A stretch of DNA of 64,000 bases from Arion vulgaris (GCA_020796225.1 CM036756.1:52432363-52496362); one strand, 5' to 3'. Positions 1 through 10,784 are shown, counted from the stretch's first letter. A program made the numbers and translations. The notes: generated by a model from the sequence alone, not told the origin.

Positions 1-390
1 AGAACACACAGATCGAAAAATCTCTGAAGGCCACAGAAATTTGGTTTTACAGAAGAATGATGAGAATCCTATGGACTACTAAAATGACTAATGTTGAGGT
101 GCTGAATGAGATCAGGACACGCAGAAAGCTTATCATCAATATAAGAAAGAGGCAGTCATCATTTTTCTGGCATGTGATGAGGAGGAAAGGTTTAGAACAC
201 ATTATGACAACCGGTAAAATTGAGGGTAGACGAGACAGAGGAAAACACAGAGAGAAAATTTGGATGCCTGACTTCATGGCACGGTAGAGCGTCAACATCT
301 GAGTTGATAGCAAACACCAAAGACAGAGATTGGTGGAAATCCATAATCGCCTACGCAAGCCGGCATGGCACCTGATGATGATGATGATCC
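1..390 (+). mobile_element. 3' end of a non-LTR retrotransposon (family A)
   Basis: The stretch matches, base for base over long runs, the 3' part of the better-preserved copy at 41045-41975, which carries a reverse-transcriptase C-terminal region. Shared landmarks are the peptide RKRQSSFF, the GRRDRG motif and the terminal CGGCATGGCA followed by a (TGA)n tail at about 372-388. Here the reading frame is broken after about 76 codons, so this is a dead 5'-truncated fragment cut by the window edge. The clade is not certain; no RNase H is seen. Confidence 0.8.
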
Positions 391-599
391 ATGGATTAGA
401 TTAGCAATAATTACGTCATGTCTTCGTATACAATTTGTGTGTATTTACTGCAAGATCGTTTGAAATAAAATGCATTGAACATTGGAGACTTTTGGAAAGT
501 TATTCTCTGATGTCTTTCGCAAATAATTAATAGTAAGTCTGTTATCTGACTGACAAGTGATTTAGATGATAACCTAGCCTGATAAACCAATGCTCAACA
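391..599. other. 5' flank of the EGF-repeat gene
   Basis: Short AT-rich stretch between the retroelement tail and the EGF-repeat gene. An ATG at 590 opens a short frame out of phase with the start chosen at 600 and overlaps it, so it could act as an upstream ORF. I see no convincing TATA box or splice acceptor, so an upstream non-coding exon is neither shown nor excluded. Confidence 0.4.
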
Positions 600-2714
600 A
601 TGCTGGTGTACTTGATTCAAGTCTACGGTTTATGTACTATTCTATTATATGTTAGTGTTCAAGATTGTGATGAAGGATTTTTTCAGCCTGGATGTAGATA
701 CAAATGCCATTGCAAGAACAGTGTCAACTGTCATGGAAAAGGAATTTGTGACGGACCATGTGCAGATCACTACTTCGGTCCAGGATGTCAGTACGTTGAT
801 GTTGTATCGTTGAAAGCTAACCCGGCTGTTCCGTTATATTTACGTGATAGCAACGACTCGACATGCAACCCACAAGATACCGCTACTTTAGTTCATACGT
901 CTTTACTGCAACCAATAGCCTTTTCTTGGTTTCGAGTAGTCGTCAACAACCCCGACGTTCTGCTAAATTTTAGCACAATATTAAATGATGGAGAAGAGTG
1001 CAGACAAGAAAGAAAATTTAGAGTGGACAGTCGCACTGTAGATGTCACGTGTGAAATGTTCACCGAAATAAGCAATATAAAAATTCGTGGCAGCATCGCA
1101 CCGTTTATATGTTCCATCTACGTCAGCTTAGGTCGTAACTTGGCATTACGAGAGACCACCAGTCACTCAAGCACTTATGAGTCTCATATAATGGCGTACG
1201 GTTCAGAAAAAGCTGTTGATGGCAACAATAATCGAAGTTTTGACTCGAACAGTTGTTCTCAAACAAACACAAACTATCCAGATGGATCTTGGTGGACTGT
1301 CAATTTTACATTGCCAGTCAACCTGTATCTTGTCAAAGTCTACAGCAGTAATGATAATAAAGCATACGGACTCAGCGGGTTTAAGCTCAAGTTATACAAC
1401 ACAGACTTAAAATTGATCGCCACTATGGAAGCGGGTCACAACATTGGAGTAGAAGATTTTCTCATTTCTGCAGCGATCCCAGTCAGCTACATTGTAATTC
1501 AGCAAGGAAACAACGTTGATATTATTGAACAATCAATAACTTTATGCGAGGTAGAAGCTTTTGGGGATTACAGGTGTCAAGATTTCAAGCACGGACTATT
1601 TTGTGAAGAAACCTGTTTGTGCAATAGGACTAACGCGTGTAATCCTATCACTGGGGACTGTGGTTTTGGATGTCCACAAGGCTCCTATGGACGCACATGT
1701 GCAGTTCGTTGCAATACAGAATGCAGGCAGGGCTTTTGTGACTTTATAACCGGAAACTGTTATGAGTGTTTTCCTGGCTATATGGTTACTGATTGCAGCA
1801 CAGAATGCTCTGCTGGAACGTACGGCTTGCTTTGTAATAGCACCTGTTTTGAAGGCTGCAACAACAAAACATGTAACCACATCACAGGCAACTGCGCCTG
1901 CAAATTCGGTTATATGGGATCACAATGTGAAGAATGCCCTGCAGATTTTTATGGATCGCAATGTGGTGACATCTGTTCTCAAGGCTGCACCTACACATGT
2001 AACCACGTAACCGGAAACTGTCTCTGCAAACCTGGTTACATTGGTTCACGATGTGAAGAGTGTGAAGATGGGTTGTTTGGCCCACAATGCAACCTGTCTT
2101 GTCCTTTCGGCTGTGAGAACAGTACTTGCGATACGGTGTCTTTGCGGTGTATCAGATGCAAACATGGATTTACTGGAGACAAGTGCGATGAGTGTGAATA
2201 TGGGATGTACGGAATACAGTGTGATAATAAATGCCCTTTACTTTGCGTGAACAGCATCTGCGACAAGGAAACTGGACTCTGTAAACAATGCAAAGTTAAT
2301 TTAAGTTTAGAGTTGTGCAAAGATTGTCCTGATTACTTGTATGGTATACTATGCACCAAAAAGTGCCCTGCCAACTGCGCAAACGCTACATGTGACAGAG
2401 AGACTGGAAAATGTGATAAATGCCTAAACCAATTCATTGGAGATCACTGCAATGAATGTCCAGAGAATATGTATGGTCAAGGATGTAGTTTAAAATGTTC
2501 TAGCAACTGCTTAAATGAAAAATGTGAAAATGTTTCTGGAAGATGTAGTCAATGTCATTCTGGCTATAGAGGAGATAACTGTGAAGTTAGTACTGACTTA
2601 TCCCCTTACTGGCTGTTGCTATTGTTTTATGTTTTGGTATTTGTCGGACTGTTTCTCGTTCAGAAACACACCAGAGTCAACCAATTGTCGGAGACACTAA
2701 ACAATCAAGATTGA
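600..2714 (+). CDS. Multi-EGF transmembrane protein with fucolectin-like (F5/8C) domain
   Basis: A single uninterrupted 704-residue frame. Residues 1-21 are a hydrophobic signal peptide, which supports the start at 600. An EGF-like module follows (about 23-65), then a region without a recognised fold. At about 182-325 lies an F5/8C or fucolectin-like domain (RNLALRETTSHSSTYES start, KAVDGN, a WWTVNF core). From 328 to about 655 run many Cys-rich EGF/laminin-type repeats with the recurring pattern CNHxTGNCxCKxGYxGxxCEEC. A single membrane span (about 670-688) and a 16-residue basic cytoplasmic tail end the protein. This is the architecture of molluscan MEGF10/11- or SREC-like receptors, which are usually proposed to act in adhesion, lectin-like recognition or engulfment. 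The exact ligand cannot be told. Such genes are commonly multi-exonic, so one exon of 2.1 kb suggests a retrocopy or an intronless paralogue. Many N-glycosylation sequons fit an extracellular protein. The 3' quarter is duplicated at 9982-10503. Confidence 0.85.
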   Translation: MLVYLIQVYGLCTILLYVSVQDCDEGFFQPGCRYKCHCKNSVNCHGKGICDGPCADHYFGPGCQYVDVVSLKANPAVPLYLRDSNDSTCNPQDTATLVHTSLLQPIAFSWFRVVVNNPDVLLNFSTILNDGEECRQERKFRVDSRTVDVTCEMFTEISNIKIRGSIAPFICSIYVSLGRNLALRETTSHSSTYESHIMAYGSEKAVDGNNNRSFDSNSCSQTNTNYPDGSWWTVNFTLPVNLYLVKVYSSNDNKAYGLSGFKLKLYNTDLKLIATMEAGHNIGVEDFLISAAIPVSYIVIQQGNNVDIIEQSITLCEVEAFGDYRCQDFKHGLFCEETCLCNRTNACNPITGDCGFGCPQGSYGRTCAVRCNTECRQGFCDFITGNCYECFPGYMVTDCSTECSAGTYGLLCNSTCFEGCNNKTCNHITGNCACKFGYMGSQCEECPADFYGSQCGDICSQGCTYTCNHVTGNCLCKPGYIGSRCEECEDGLFGPQCNLSCPFGCENSTCDTVSLRCIRCKHGFTGDKCDECEYGMYGIQCDNKCPLLCVNSICDKETGLCKQCKVNLSLELCKDCPDYLYGILCTKKCPANCANATCDRETGKCDKCLNQFIGDHCNECPENMYGQGCSLKCSSNCLNEKCENVSGRCSQCHSGYRGDNCEVSTDLSPYWLLLLFYVLVFVGLFLVQKHTRVNQLSETLNNQD

Positions 2715-2751
2715 ATTGAATAAGATACTAAACAAACGAAACGTTGAGCAT

Positions 2752-2860
2752 ATCAGACATCAATCAATATGTCAGACATCAATCAATATGTCAGATGTCA
2801 ATCAATATGTCAGACATCAATCAATATGTCAGACATCAATCAATATGTCAGACATGAACA
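2752..2860. repeat. 19-bp minisatellite after the EGF gene
   Basis: About six copies of a 19-bp unit (CAGACATCAATCAATATGT and one ATG variant) begin about 40 bases after the stop codon, probably in the 3' UTR. The second copy of the locus carries more units (10541-10700), so the array changes length. Confidence 0.9.
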
Positions 2861-2929
2861 TTGAATTCTAATATCAAGTTTAGAACACAGCTAAAGGACA
2901 TATTTATATTATCCTGTGATAGTGTCAAT

Positions 2930-2953
2930 TATATATATATATATATATATATA
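2930..2953. repeat. (TA)n microsatellite
   Basis: Plain TA dinucleotide run between the 19-bp and 50-bp arrays. Confidence 0.9.
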
Positions 2954-2954
2954 C

Positions 2955-3600
2955 ATTCATCACCATCAAGAACAGTGAAAAGTCAGATATTATCATTTAT
3001 CTAAGCTCACCACCATCAAGAGCTCTGAAGGGACAGCTATTGTCATTTATCTAAGTTTACCACCATCAAAAACTCTGAAGGGACAGCTATTGTCCTTTAT
3101 CTAAGCTCATCACCATCAAGAACAGTGAAAAGTCAGATATTATCATTTATCTAAGCTCACCACCATCAAGAACTCTGAAGGGACAGCTATTGTCATTTAT
3201 CTAAGTTTACCACCATCAAAAACTCTGAAGGGACAGCTATTGTCCTTTATCTAAGCTCACCACCATCAAGAACTCTGACAGGTTACATATTGTCATTTAT
3301 CTAAGCTCACCACCATCAAGAACTCTGAAGGGACAGCTATTGTCATTTATCTAAGTTTACCACCATCAAAAACTCTGAAGGGACAGCTATTGTCCTTTAT
3401 CTAAGCTCACCACCATCAAGAACTCTGACAGGTTACATATTGTCATTTATCTAAGCTCACCGCCATCACGAACTCTGAAAGGACAGCTATTGTCATTTAT
3501 CTTAGCATATCACCAACAAGAACCGTGAAGGGAAAGTTATTGTCATTTATTTAGGCTCATCTCCATCAAGAACCGAAAAGAATCAACTAATGTCAATTAT
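2955..3600. repeat. 50-bp minisatellite
   Basis: About twelve to thirteen units with an exact 50-base spacing (for example 3001, 3051, 3101). Each contains CACCATCAAGAA, CTCTGAAGGGACAG and TTGTCATTTATCTAAG. Variant units alternate in a higher-order order, showing past amplification of multi-unit blocks. The same family, diverged, occurs at 10785-11085. Confidence 0.92.
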
Positions 3601-3603
3601 TTA

Positions 3604-3855
3604 AATACTTTAGTTTAGTCGGCAGTTCGTCATCACTGCACATTGAAAACTTTAGTTTAGTCGGCAGATAATCATCACTGCACATTGAAAACTTTAGTTA
3701 AGTCGGCAGATCATCATCACTGCGCGTTGAAAACTTTAGTTTAGTCGGCAGATAATCATCACTGCACATTGAAAACTTTAGTTAAGTCGGCAGATCATCA
3801 TCACTGCGCGTTGAAAACTTTAGTTTAGTTGGCACATCATCATCACTGCACGTTG
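3604..3855. repeat. 42-bp minisatellite
   Basis: Six units of about 42 bases with core ACTTTAGTTTAGTCGGCAG then ATCATCACTGC. A single diverged unit is present at about 11105-11150 and another at about 35085-35120, marking related copies of this locus. Confidence 0.88.
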
Positions 3856-3859
3856 AACT

Positions 3860-4312
3860 AAGTAGTCCATATGTGCTCCGATCTCTTCCTCAATATGTCT
3901 CTCAGCATGTGACAACTAACATCAGTTCTATGTTGGATTACTATTTTTCTTTGGCTTCTATATAGTGCTATTGTCTATCTACACCAAGTATTCTTGCCGT
4001 CTGGTTATTGTAATTATGTAGATACAAGATTATGAACAACAGTGACGAGACAGATAAAGATACGCCAGCTTCAATGGGGATTTGGAGTTCATCAAAAACA
4101 TGGCAATCGTGAACAAAGTTGAAGTATATCAGCGACATGTGCTCATGTGATCAAACCATATTGTCTTGTTCGGTCACAGTACCCTTTATATGTCGGGGTC
4201 TATGTGACGAAGTTGCTGACATGTTTATCTTGCATTGTTCGGTCACAGTACCCTTTATATTCGGGGTCTATGTGACGAAGTTGCTGACATGTTTGTCTTG
4301 CATTGTGAAGGT
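3860..4312. repeat. Duplicated flank with a 67-bp tandem pair
   Basis: About 3865-4160 is a diverged duplicate of 11150-11280 plus 11650-11870 (shared landmarks GTCTCTCAGCATGTGACAAC and AAAACATGGCAATCGTGAAC). Its first 100 bases also resemble the 3' part of the I-like element remnants at 12660 and 53450. A pair of direct repeats (about 4169-4235 and 4236-4302), each with GTGACGAAGTTGCTGACATG, follows. Confidence 0.7.
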
Positions 4313-4430
4313 TATAGGTTCAAATGTGTAATTTTACATCGGATTATTGTTGCTGGAGCTATGGAGTTTGTTCTGTGTGCAACACTTACTGCATTTCTGC
4401 TGTGAGAGATGGCGACATATGGGGGACCTT
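4313..4430 (+). mobile_element. Degenerate SINE copy (S1 family)
   Basis: Weak but collinear match to the body of the S1 SINE at 33091-33339: GGTTCAAATG, then ATTGTTGCTGGAGCTATGGAG, then a degraded CATATGGGGGACC. Heavily mutated, no target duplication found. Confidence 0.55.
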
Positions 4431-4439
4431 AGGGAAATG

Positions 4440-5290
4440 AAAGCAATCATTTATTTATAGCCTTTTTCGTTATTTCAGATGGTTAATTGGCAAGTATTTT
4501 ACTGTGACAACTTTTGAGTTAGAGCTTGTCTGTTTTGCCTTTCAGCACATCTCTAAGTCTCTTTTCAAAAGATTTCAAAATCAAGGAAGAAGTGTTCTCT
4601 CCATTATGCCTAGCTTGTGCAGCTGATAATGTATTTGGCAATGTGAGGGGAATGTGATTTGTCCATTTTGTACAAATCCCTCTCTACCCTACTGTTTCAT
4701 TCAAAGGAAAGACAAAGTCCAAACGTTTGGAATCAAGCAGTATTTGCAGGGGATGCCAGAAGCTGGAGTGGAAGGCAAAAATAACCATCAACTGCTTTAC
4801 GATCACTCCCTCCTGATTTGGGATCAATGTTTACTCCTCCAGACTTCTACATAACCGTGCTAACCCTATCAGGGTTTATTTCCCTAGCATTTATCTCTAA
4901 CTAGCCCCCACTTCACCTTTATACCTTTTATTATACTACATGTGAAGAAGAAGATATCCAGTATGCAAGATCGAAGCACAAGGATTTCTTTGATTGCACA
5001 TGCTGAAATAGTGGTTGGACATGTGACCATAGTTGTGACTACCCAAAGAATAAGCATGGATCCAGACTGATAACGAGACAGCAAACTTTTACAGCGTTAT
5101 CATTACTCTTAGAATAAATTACTGAAATTAAAATGAATCAGTTGATTGCATGTGCCACTTTGTCTCATAATGTTATACCCAGCCTAGTTAGGGATCTTGT
5201 TTGTTTATTCTGTGGATTTCACATTGTAGGGTGGAATGAAGAATAGTGTAGAGTCATCACAATCTACAAGAGTATCACTTTTAGTACTTT
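4440..5290. other. No recognisable feature
   Basis: AT-rich sequence with only short frames on both strands. I see no domain, tandem array or match to the other repeat families in this window. Confidence 0.5.
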
Positions 5291-5404
5291 CTTCTTCTTT
5301 TGCTTTCAGACTTTCTTGTTAACGACTCTGACAAACGTAATAGTCATTACCAAGCTACCAACAATGCTGCAAAGTTATTTATGATAGTAGTTTATGATAG
5401 TAAT

Positions 5405-6510
5405 TCTTCCGTAAGCGCTTATACCTGGATAAGGTACTTGCATCTGCTATGCGGCGCGTTCAGCAAATTTCTCGCCAGGTGGCTCTCTCTAACCAGCATA
5501 GAACTTTCAATTCTGACAGGGTGAAACTTGTCTTAACTTTCCACCCTCATAGTTCTCTTGTGAAGAAAGTCTTATTCCGTCATCTCTCCATTCTTCAGTC
5601 TGATCCTGAGACACGATCAATCTTCCAACACTATCCTTTAGTAGCGTACAGACGGGACAGAAGTCTTAAGGATATGTTGGTTCACAGTCGCCTCAAACCT
5701 AATATCCAGAGTCATTTTGGCACCATCCAGTGTGACCGTCGGCGCTGCAACACGTGTGCTTATGTAATACAGACTCGCACTGTGTCTTTTCCAAAAGCCA
5801 CGTTCGTTATTGCAGACAGTTTCACGTGCGAGTCCCGGAATATTATCTATGCCATTATCTGCAAGCGGTGCAACAAGGCCTATATTGGGGAAACCGGCAA
5901 GAGACTCAGTGACCGATTCGTCCAACACTTGCGCGATATAGGCCAATGCTCTGTGACCCCAGTAGCTACCCATTTCAATGATACTGGCCATTCAGGAGCT
6001 TGCGATGTCCAGGTCACAGCCATCCGATCATGTTCCTCTGATGATCGTAGTCGATTTGCTCTGGAGAACCGTTTTATTTCGTTATATGGTACCTTGCGGC
6101 CTCTTGGACTCAACGCATTACATTCCTATGCTTCTTAGTACTTTCTCATCTCATGCCTTGTAATCTATATGTGTATTTGCTTCATATATATAATTTATGT
6201 TTTCACTTGATTGTATATTGTTTCTCTTCTTTTCCACTTCTAGTTTTGTGTTGCACTCATTTCGTTATTCGTTTTTATTCCCAGATTTTCATTAGATACA
6301 TTTGCATGTTTCTGTTATCGCCCATTTGTAAGTGTTCTCTGAAATTCGTCACTCCTGTTGTGTCGTTTGCTTGATAAGGGCCTTTTGGTCAAAACGTTGC
6401 TGTTTATCGTCACTGTTTCTTTTTTTGTAAAACTATAGTACTTTGTTTGTACGTGTTTCACTATTTACCAAGTTTTACTGCAGTCTTCCCCTTTTTCGAT
6501 AGTTTACTAT
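5405..6510 (+). mobile_element. Penelope-like element, GIY-YIG end and 3' tail
   Basis: An open frame at 5449-6138 (229 aa) carries the C-terminal part of a Penelope-like retroelement. The linker is conserved with the copy at 60836-61560. A GIY-YIG endonuclease domain follows at about residues 120-215, with NIIYAIICKRCNKAYIGETG and GKRLSDRF visible, including the paired cysteines typical of these elements. Penelope-like elements use an RT plus GIY-YIG nuclease, here 5'-truncated so that the RT is lost. The 3' non-coding tail (6140-6510) holds the conserved TTTGCTTGATAAGGGCC then AAAACGTTGC block found in all copies here. The frame is intact through the nuclease domain. Confidence 0.85.
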
Positions 6511-6555
6511 TGTATGTTTGAAAGTGCTTCATTAAATGTTTGGCCACTATGATGC

Positions 6556-7840
6556 TACTACCACATGTACGGAGGAAGAGAAATACCTGAACCACGATAC
6601 GCTGACGATTCAGTGTTACTGTCCACATCACAAAAGGGGATTGAGAAATTATTAGGAGAAGTGAAAGATAAAAGCGAAATACAAAATCTATATCTCAATG
6701 TGGCAAAAACAAAAATAATGACAACAGATAAAACGAACATGACAAACGATATTTTTATCAATGGAGAGAAAGTAGAAAATGTGAACAGATTTGAATATCT
6801 TGGTTCACTGTTAACAACAGATGGAAATTGGATGAAGGAAATTAAAAGAAGAACAAACATGGCTTTACAAAAAAATTAAACAACTAAAAACAGTAGGGAA
6901 CGGAACTGATAAGAAAACAAAGATCAGAATACTAAGAGCATGCATATTCCTGTGGCAACGTATAGGTGTGAAGCATGGGCATTTAATAAAGCAGTGGAAA
7001 AGTATATATGTGCTTTCGAATATAAGTGTTACAGAAGAGTCATCTGTAGTAGGGTGTGTGATGGGTCATTTATCCTTGTAGGTAACTTGATGGTAGTTGA
7101 TAGTAATTCGTGGTAACTTGGTAGTAATTCGGTAGTAATTCGTACAACAATATAAAAAGATAAGAACACTCTCGTTACAGTTTCACACTCATTTATTTTG
7201 ATGTTATTTCATGAGTGTACCCAAAACACGTCTGCTTCGGTCCACTGTTTATGTTCGTCTCCTCTGTTGTCACTACGTGGCTAAGCAGTACTAACAAATC
7301 TACGTCAACTAGTTTCACTACGTCAATGTCTCGTTCTAGTGTTGCTATCTGCTCGTAGTGGGCAGCTTTGGTGTGCAAACACTAAGGTATCTACTTATCT
7401 CATATCTACAAACCTATCTATCTAAACTACCTGTCTAGTCTGCTAGCTACTACCTTGGGTTGGGGAACGGTTGTACCTGGTCCTGGTACACTACTACTAC
7501 ACATCTGTATATCTTGGACAGAGAACAAATAGATATACCTAGAAATAACACAAAATCAAAGAAAATTGGCTGATGCTACAAATAAGAAAGAGAAAATTGA
7601 GATATTTTGGACATATAAAAATGAAGGGCTGGAGAAGACCATCATGGAAGGAGGCATACCGGCAAAGAGAAGAAGAGGACGACCACGGAGAAGATGGATT
7701 CAGTATGTAACTGATGGGCTGCAGAGGCAGGACATCTGGCCTATGAGAGAGATAAATTCTGAAGGACTGTTGTTGTGGCAAAGTTCTGCTCAGGACAAGC
7801 TATTTGATGATGATGATGACCCCATGTACACAGATTGTAT
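6556..7840 (+). mobile_element. Non-LTR retrotransposon 3' part (family B), split by an LTR
   Basis: The left part (6556-7044) encodes an RT fragment with the YADDSVLLSTS catalytic motif and FEYLGSLLTTDGNW, followed by frameshifts. The right part (7506-7840) continues with RYFGHIK-type C-terminal sequence and ends in a (GAT)n tail at about 7807-7820. The two parts are contiguous in the other copies of this family (11282-11649 and 27735-28114, both minus), which shows that 7045-7501 is an insertion. 5'-truncated and non-functional. Confidence 0.82.
7041..7505 (+). mobile_element. Probable solo LTR with 4-bp target duplication
   Basis: A 457-base insertion (7045-7501) interrupts the family B element. 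It starts TGTAGTAG and ends CTACTACA, i.e. TG...CA ends with short imperfect inverted termini, and is flanked by CATC on both sides (7041-7044, 7502-7505). The uninterrupted family copies at 11282 and 27735 show the pre-insertion order. A TATAAAAAG box lies at about 7151 inside. These are features of a solo LTR left by recombination of an LTR retrotransposon. An alternative reading as a TIR transposon with an 8-bp duplication (CATCTGTA) cannot be ruled out. Orientation is set from the TATA box. Confidence 0.65.
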
Positions 7841-8059
7841 GTGTAATTTCTCAATATGTGGTATAGATGGTGTCTCACTTTGTTAAGTCATGTATGCAGT
7901 AGGAAAGTTATGATCTGTCCCATCTGTAGAACTAATGATGGACATTGTTTTTTACTTGGGTGATCTCTTTACCAGTTTGATATCAGTATGACTTTTATAG
8001 TTGTTTTAGTCACTTCCTATGTTGTTCCTATGTCATTCTGTATATAGAAAGTAAGTTTA

Positions 8060-8320
8060 ATACATTTGAAAATATATGTCTGCAAAAATATAGAAAGAGA
8101 AAATTAAGACAAGTTGGTGGTCATACTCTGAAAAGAAAGGATCAAAGAATCACAAAACAGGCATTGAAGTAGGAGGCAAATGGTTCCAGAAATAAAGGAT
8201 GCAGTAGTGAAACACTGAAAAGAACTTAACTGAGAGAGGCAAGACATACCGTGCTAATTTCCATATAAGAGATTGAAAGTAACATATAACGGTACTAGAG
8301 GAATACAGTAATGTCATTCT
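8060..8320 (+). mobile_element. Degenerate RTE-like 3' fragment
   Basis: Collinear with the C-terminal coding end of the RTE-like element at 52380-52700: ATGTCTGCAAAAATA, then AGACAAGTTGGTGGTCATAC, then ATCACAAAACAGGCATTGAAG. Many substitutions and stops. Confidence 0.65.
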
Positions 8321-8649
8321 GTAGCAGTGCCCCGCCTTGTCTGTTGACTGTCTGTCACTTTATTTATTTATATGAACTCACAATTAAGAAGTTGATAATT
8401 AATGTTTACCGAACGTCACAGCACTCCCCCAACAGATGTCATAGAGTATGCACACCGTTACTTGCTGGTTAAACCTACACCCCTACGCATCCAGCTCTAC
8501 TTGTTCAACATGTATTTCCAAATTCCTTGAATCACTGGATAACTGGACTTTTCATTCTTAGCAATGTGTAATAACATTAAAATACATTTCCTAGCTAGCA
8601 CCCATTGATTACTGCCCTTTGGTGCAACAATATTATGGCAGGTTTTAAA
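8321..8649. other. No recognisable feature
   Basis: AT-rich stretch without domain or tandem repeat, apart from a short direct repeat of ACATTACATACCAA at about 8665-8700 just beyond it. Confidence 0.45.
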
Positions 8650-9215
8650 ACTTCCATACAAACATTACATACCAACATTACATACCAATATTACATACCA
8701 ACTTACCCCAATCTTGAAACACCCAGCAATTCCAGTAGAGACTAAAAGACAGATTATAAATGCAATCTTTATACCAACACTGTGCTACCAGTGCCAAACA
8801 TGGGCACTGACTAAAGAACAAGAAAGAAAATAACCACATGTGAAATGAGATGCTTGAGGAAAGTGGTAAATAAAACAAGAAGAGATCATATAAGAAAAAA
8901 GGAAATTAGATGAAAAGTTGAAACAACACCTGCTATTAGATTAATTGAAAAACAGACTCAAATGGTTTGGTCACGTGTTGAGAATGAACCCGAATACACC
9001 AGTTGCAAAAGCGTACAACCTGAAAATTGAATCATTAAGAGGAAAGGGCAGACCAAGAAAAAAATGGATTGATAGAGTTATAGACATCTTAAAACTACAC
9101 AGTACCACAGCATATCAGGCGACCGAGCGTGCACTGTCTCGGAAACCGATCATCAGTTAAACCTGCTACGCCTAACGGAAAAAAGCAGAGAAGGACAAAT
9201 GAAAAGATAGAAAGA
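8650..9215 (+). mobile_element. Non-LTR retrotransposon 3' fragment (family C)
   Basis: Matches 16885-17510 over most of its length. The fragment encodes the C-terminal end of an RT polyprotein, with RLKWFGHVLRMN, then RGKGRPRKKWIDRV, and the tail CTGCTACGCCTAACGG. Several frameshifts separate the pieces. Confidence 0.78.
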
Positions 9216-9252
9216 AGATAGAACATCACATTGATAGTTCTATCATTGCCAG

Positions 9253-9285
9253 TCAGTTTCTCTCTCTCTCTCTCTCTCTCTCTCG
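9253..9285. repeat. (TC)n microsatellite
   Basis: Pure TC run next to the tail of the element at 9286-9500. Confidence 0.9.
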
Positions 9286-9500
9286 CGATCCTTCTTTTTC
9301 GGCAATGTTTATCATTCTAATTGTGATATATACACAGCCTTTGTCAAGAATGCAATTTTACATCACAACATTCAGTACCATTTAGAGCTCTAGTGCTTGT
9401 CCTTCGGTGAAGTGTCCGATTTCACCCAGCGTTTACTGCGTTCGCTCTCCGTCAGCCTTTGACTGTCCCAGCCAACCTGCAAGGCAGCAGGTTAGTAGTA
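9286..9500 (-). mobile_element. Tail-T retroelement, 3' fragment
   Basis: The 3' end of the family described at 47285-48581, in minus orientation: (CTT)n-like start, TGTGATATATACACAGCC, then TTTAGAGCTCTAGTGCTTGT and GCGTTTACTGCGTTCGCT. Only about 215 bases remain. Confidence 0.75.
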
Positions 9501-9978
9501 TTCATGTTCCCTACAGGTAGGAAATGAGGTGCCTATGAAGTGCTAATAGGGTTTATATAAGGATATACTCATAGGTGTTCCTAGGCGGAGGGTGGGGCAA
9601 AGAAGGATTTACTAAGGGGGAGATAACTATGGGTTTATATAAGGGGAAGATAATTTGTAGGTTATTAAAGGGGAGATAATTTGTGGGTTATTAAGGGGAG
9701 ATAATTGTATTATATATTAGGTACTTAAGCCCCATTTGAGGGGCTAATAGGCTTTATATAAGGATATACGACACCCTACCCGACCTTTAATATAGCTTAT
9801 ATAGTAATATACTCCACCCTAGGGTGGAGCAAAGCCAAAGAAGGATTTACTAAGGGGAGATAACTATTGGTTTATATTGGGAGATAATTTTAGGTAGTAT
9901 TTGAGGTGCTGATGAGGTGCTAATAGGGTTTATATACTTCACCCTACCCCAACCTTAATATAGCTTATATAGTAATTT
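9501..9978. repeat. Degenerate tandem GGGGAGATAA repeats
   Basis: Several imperfect copies of GGGGAGATAACT plus GGTTTATATAAGG blocks. Two larger halves (about 9525-9680 and 9735-9960) repeat the order GGTGCTAATAGGGTTTATAT, GGATATACT, CACCCTA. No coding content. Confidence 0.65.
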
Positions 9979-9981
9979 GAA

Positions 9982-10503
9982 TGTGAATATGGGATGTACG
10001 GAATACAGTGTGATAATAAATGCCCTTTACTTTGCGTGAACAGTATCTGCGACAAGGAAACTGGACTCTGTAAACAATGCAAAGTTAATTTAAGTTTAGA
10101 GTTGTGCAAAGATTGTCCTGATTACTTGTATGGTATACTATGCACCAAAAAGTGCCCTGCCAACTGCGCAAACGCTACATGTGACAGAGAGACTGGAGAA
10201 TGTGATAAATGCCTAAACCAATTCATTGGAGATCACTGCAATGAATGTCCAGAGAATATGTATGGTCAAGGATGTAGTTTAAAATGTTCTAGCAACTGCT
10301 TAAATGAAAAATGTGAAAATGTTTCTGGAAGATGTAGTCAATGTCATTCTGGCTATAGAGGAGATAACTGTGAAGTTAGTACTGACTTATCCCCTTACTG
10401 GCTGTTGCTATTGTTTTATGTTTTGGTATTTGTCGGACTGTTTCTCGTTCAGAAACACACCAGAGTCAACCAATTGTCGGAGACACTAAACAATCAAGAT
10501 TGA
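9982..10503 (+). pseudogene. Partial duplicate of the EGF-repeat gene
   Basis: Copy of 2193-2714 at an offset of exactly 7789 bases, with no indel. By eye I count two differences: one synonymous Ser codon and one Lys-to-Glu. The fragment keeps the last EGF modules, membrane span and cytoplasmic tail, but has no signal peptide, F5/8C domain or upstream modules. The first ATG (9994) gives a 169-residue frame that is open to the normal stop. It is best read as a truncated duplicate. Expression as a 3' exon of another transcript cannot be excluded. Confidence 0.85.
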
Positions 10504-10540
10504 ATTGAATAAGATACTAAACAAACGAAACGTTGAGCAT

Positions 10541-10700
10541 ATCAGACATCAATCAATATGTCAGACATCAATCAATATGTCAGACATCAATCAATATGTC
10601 AGATGTCAATCAATATGTCAGACATCAATCAATATGTCAGACATCAATCAATATGTCAGACATCAATCAATATGTCAAATATCAATCAATATGTCAGACA
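10541..10700. repeat. 19-bp minisatellite, second copy
   Basis: Same unit as 2752-2860 but about eight copies, including two private variants (TCAGATGTC and TCAAATATC). Confidence 0.9.
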
Positions 10701-10784
10701 TGAACATTGAATTCTAATATCAAGTTTAGAACATAGATACATCTTTATATTGTCATGTGATATCGTCAATAATATCGATTCAGC

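Noticed and set aside
2955..3600. CRISPR-like direct repeats
   Set aside because: Units are contiguous with no unique spacers, in a eukaryotic context; this is an ordinary minisatellite. The same holds for the arrays at 21491, 42110 and 46445.
5638..5991. 117-codon minus frame
   Set aside because: Shadow of the Penelope GIY-YIG coding strand at 5449-6138.
5449..6138. Host GIY-YIG nuclease gene
   Set aside because: The sequence, tail and multiple degraded copies place it in a Penelope-like element; there is no sign of domestication such as splice sites or host-gene fusion.
10505..10717. 70-codon frame
   Set aside because: Translation of the 19-bp minisatellite.
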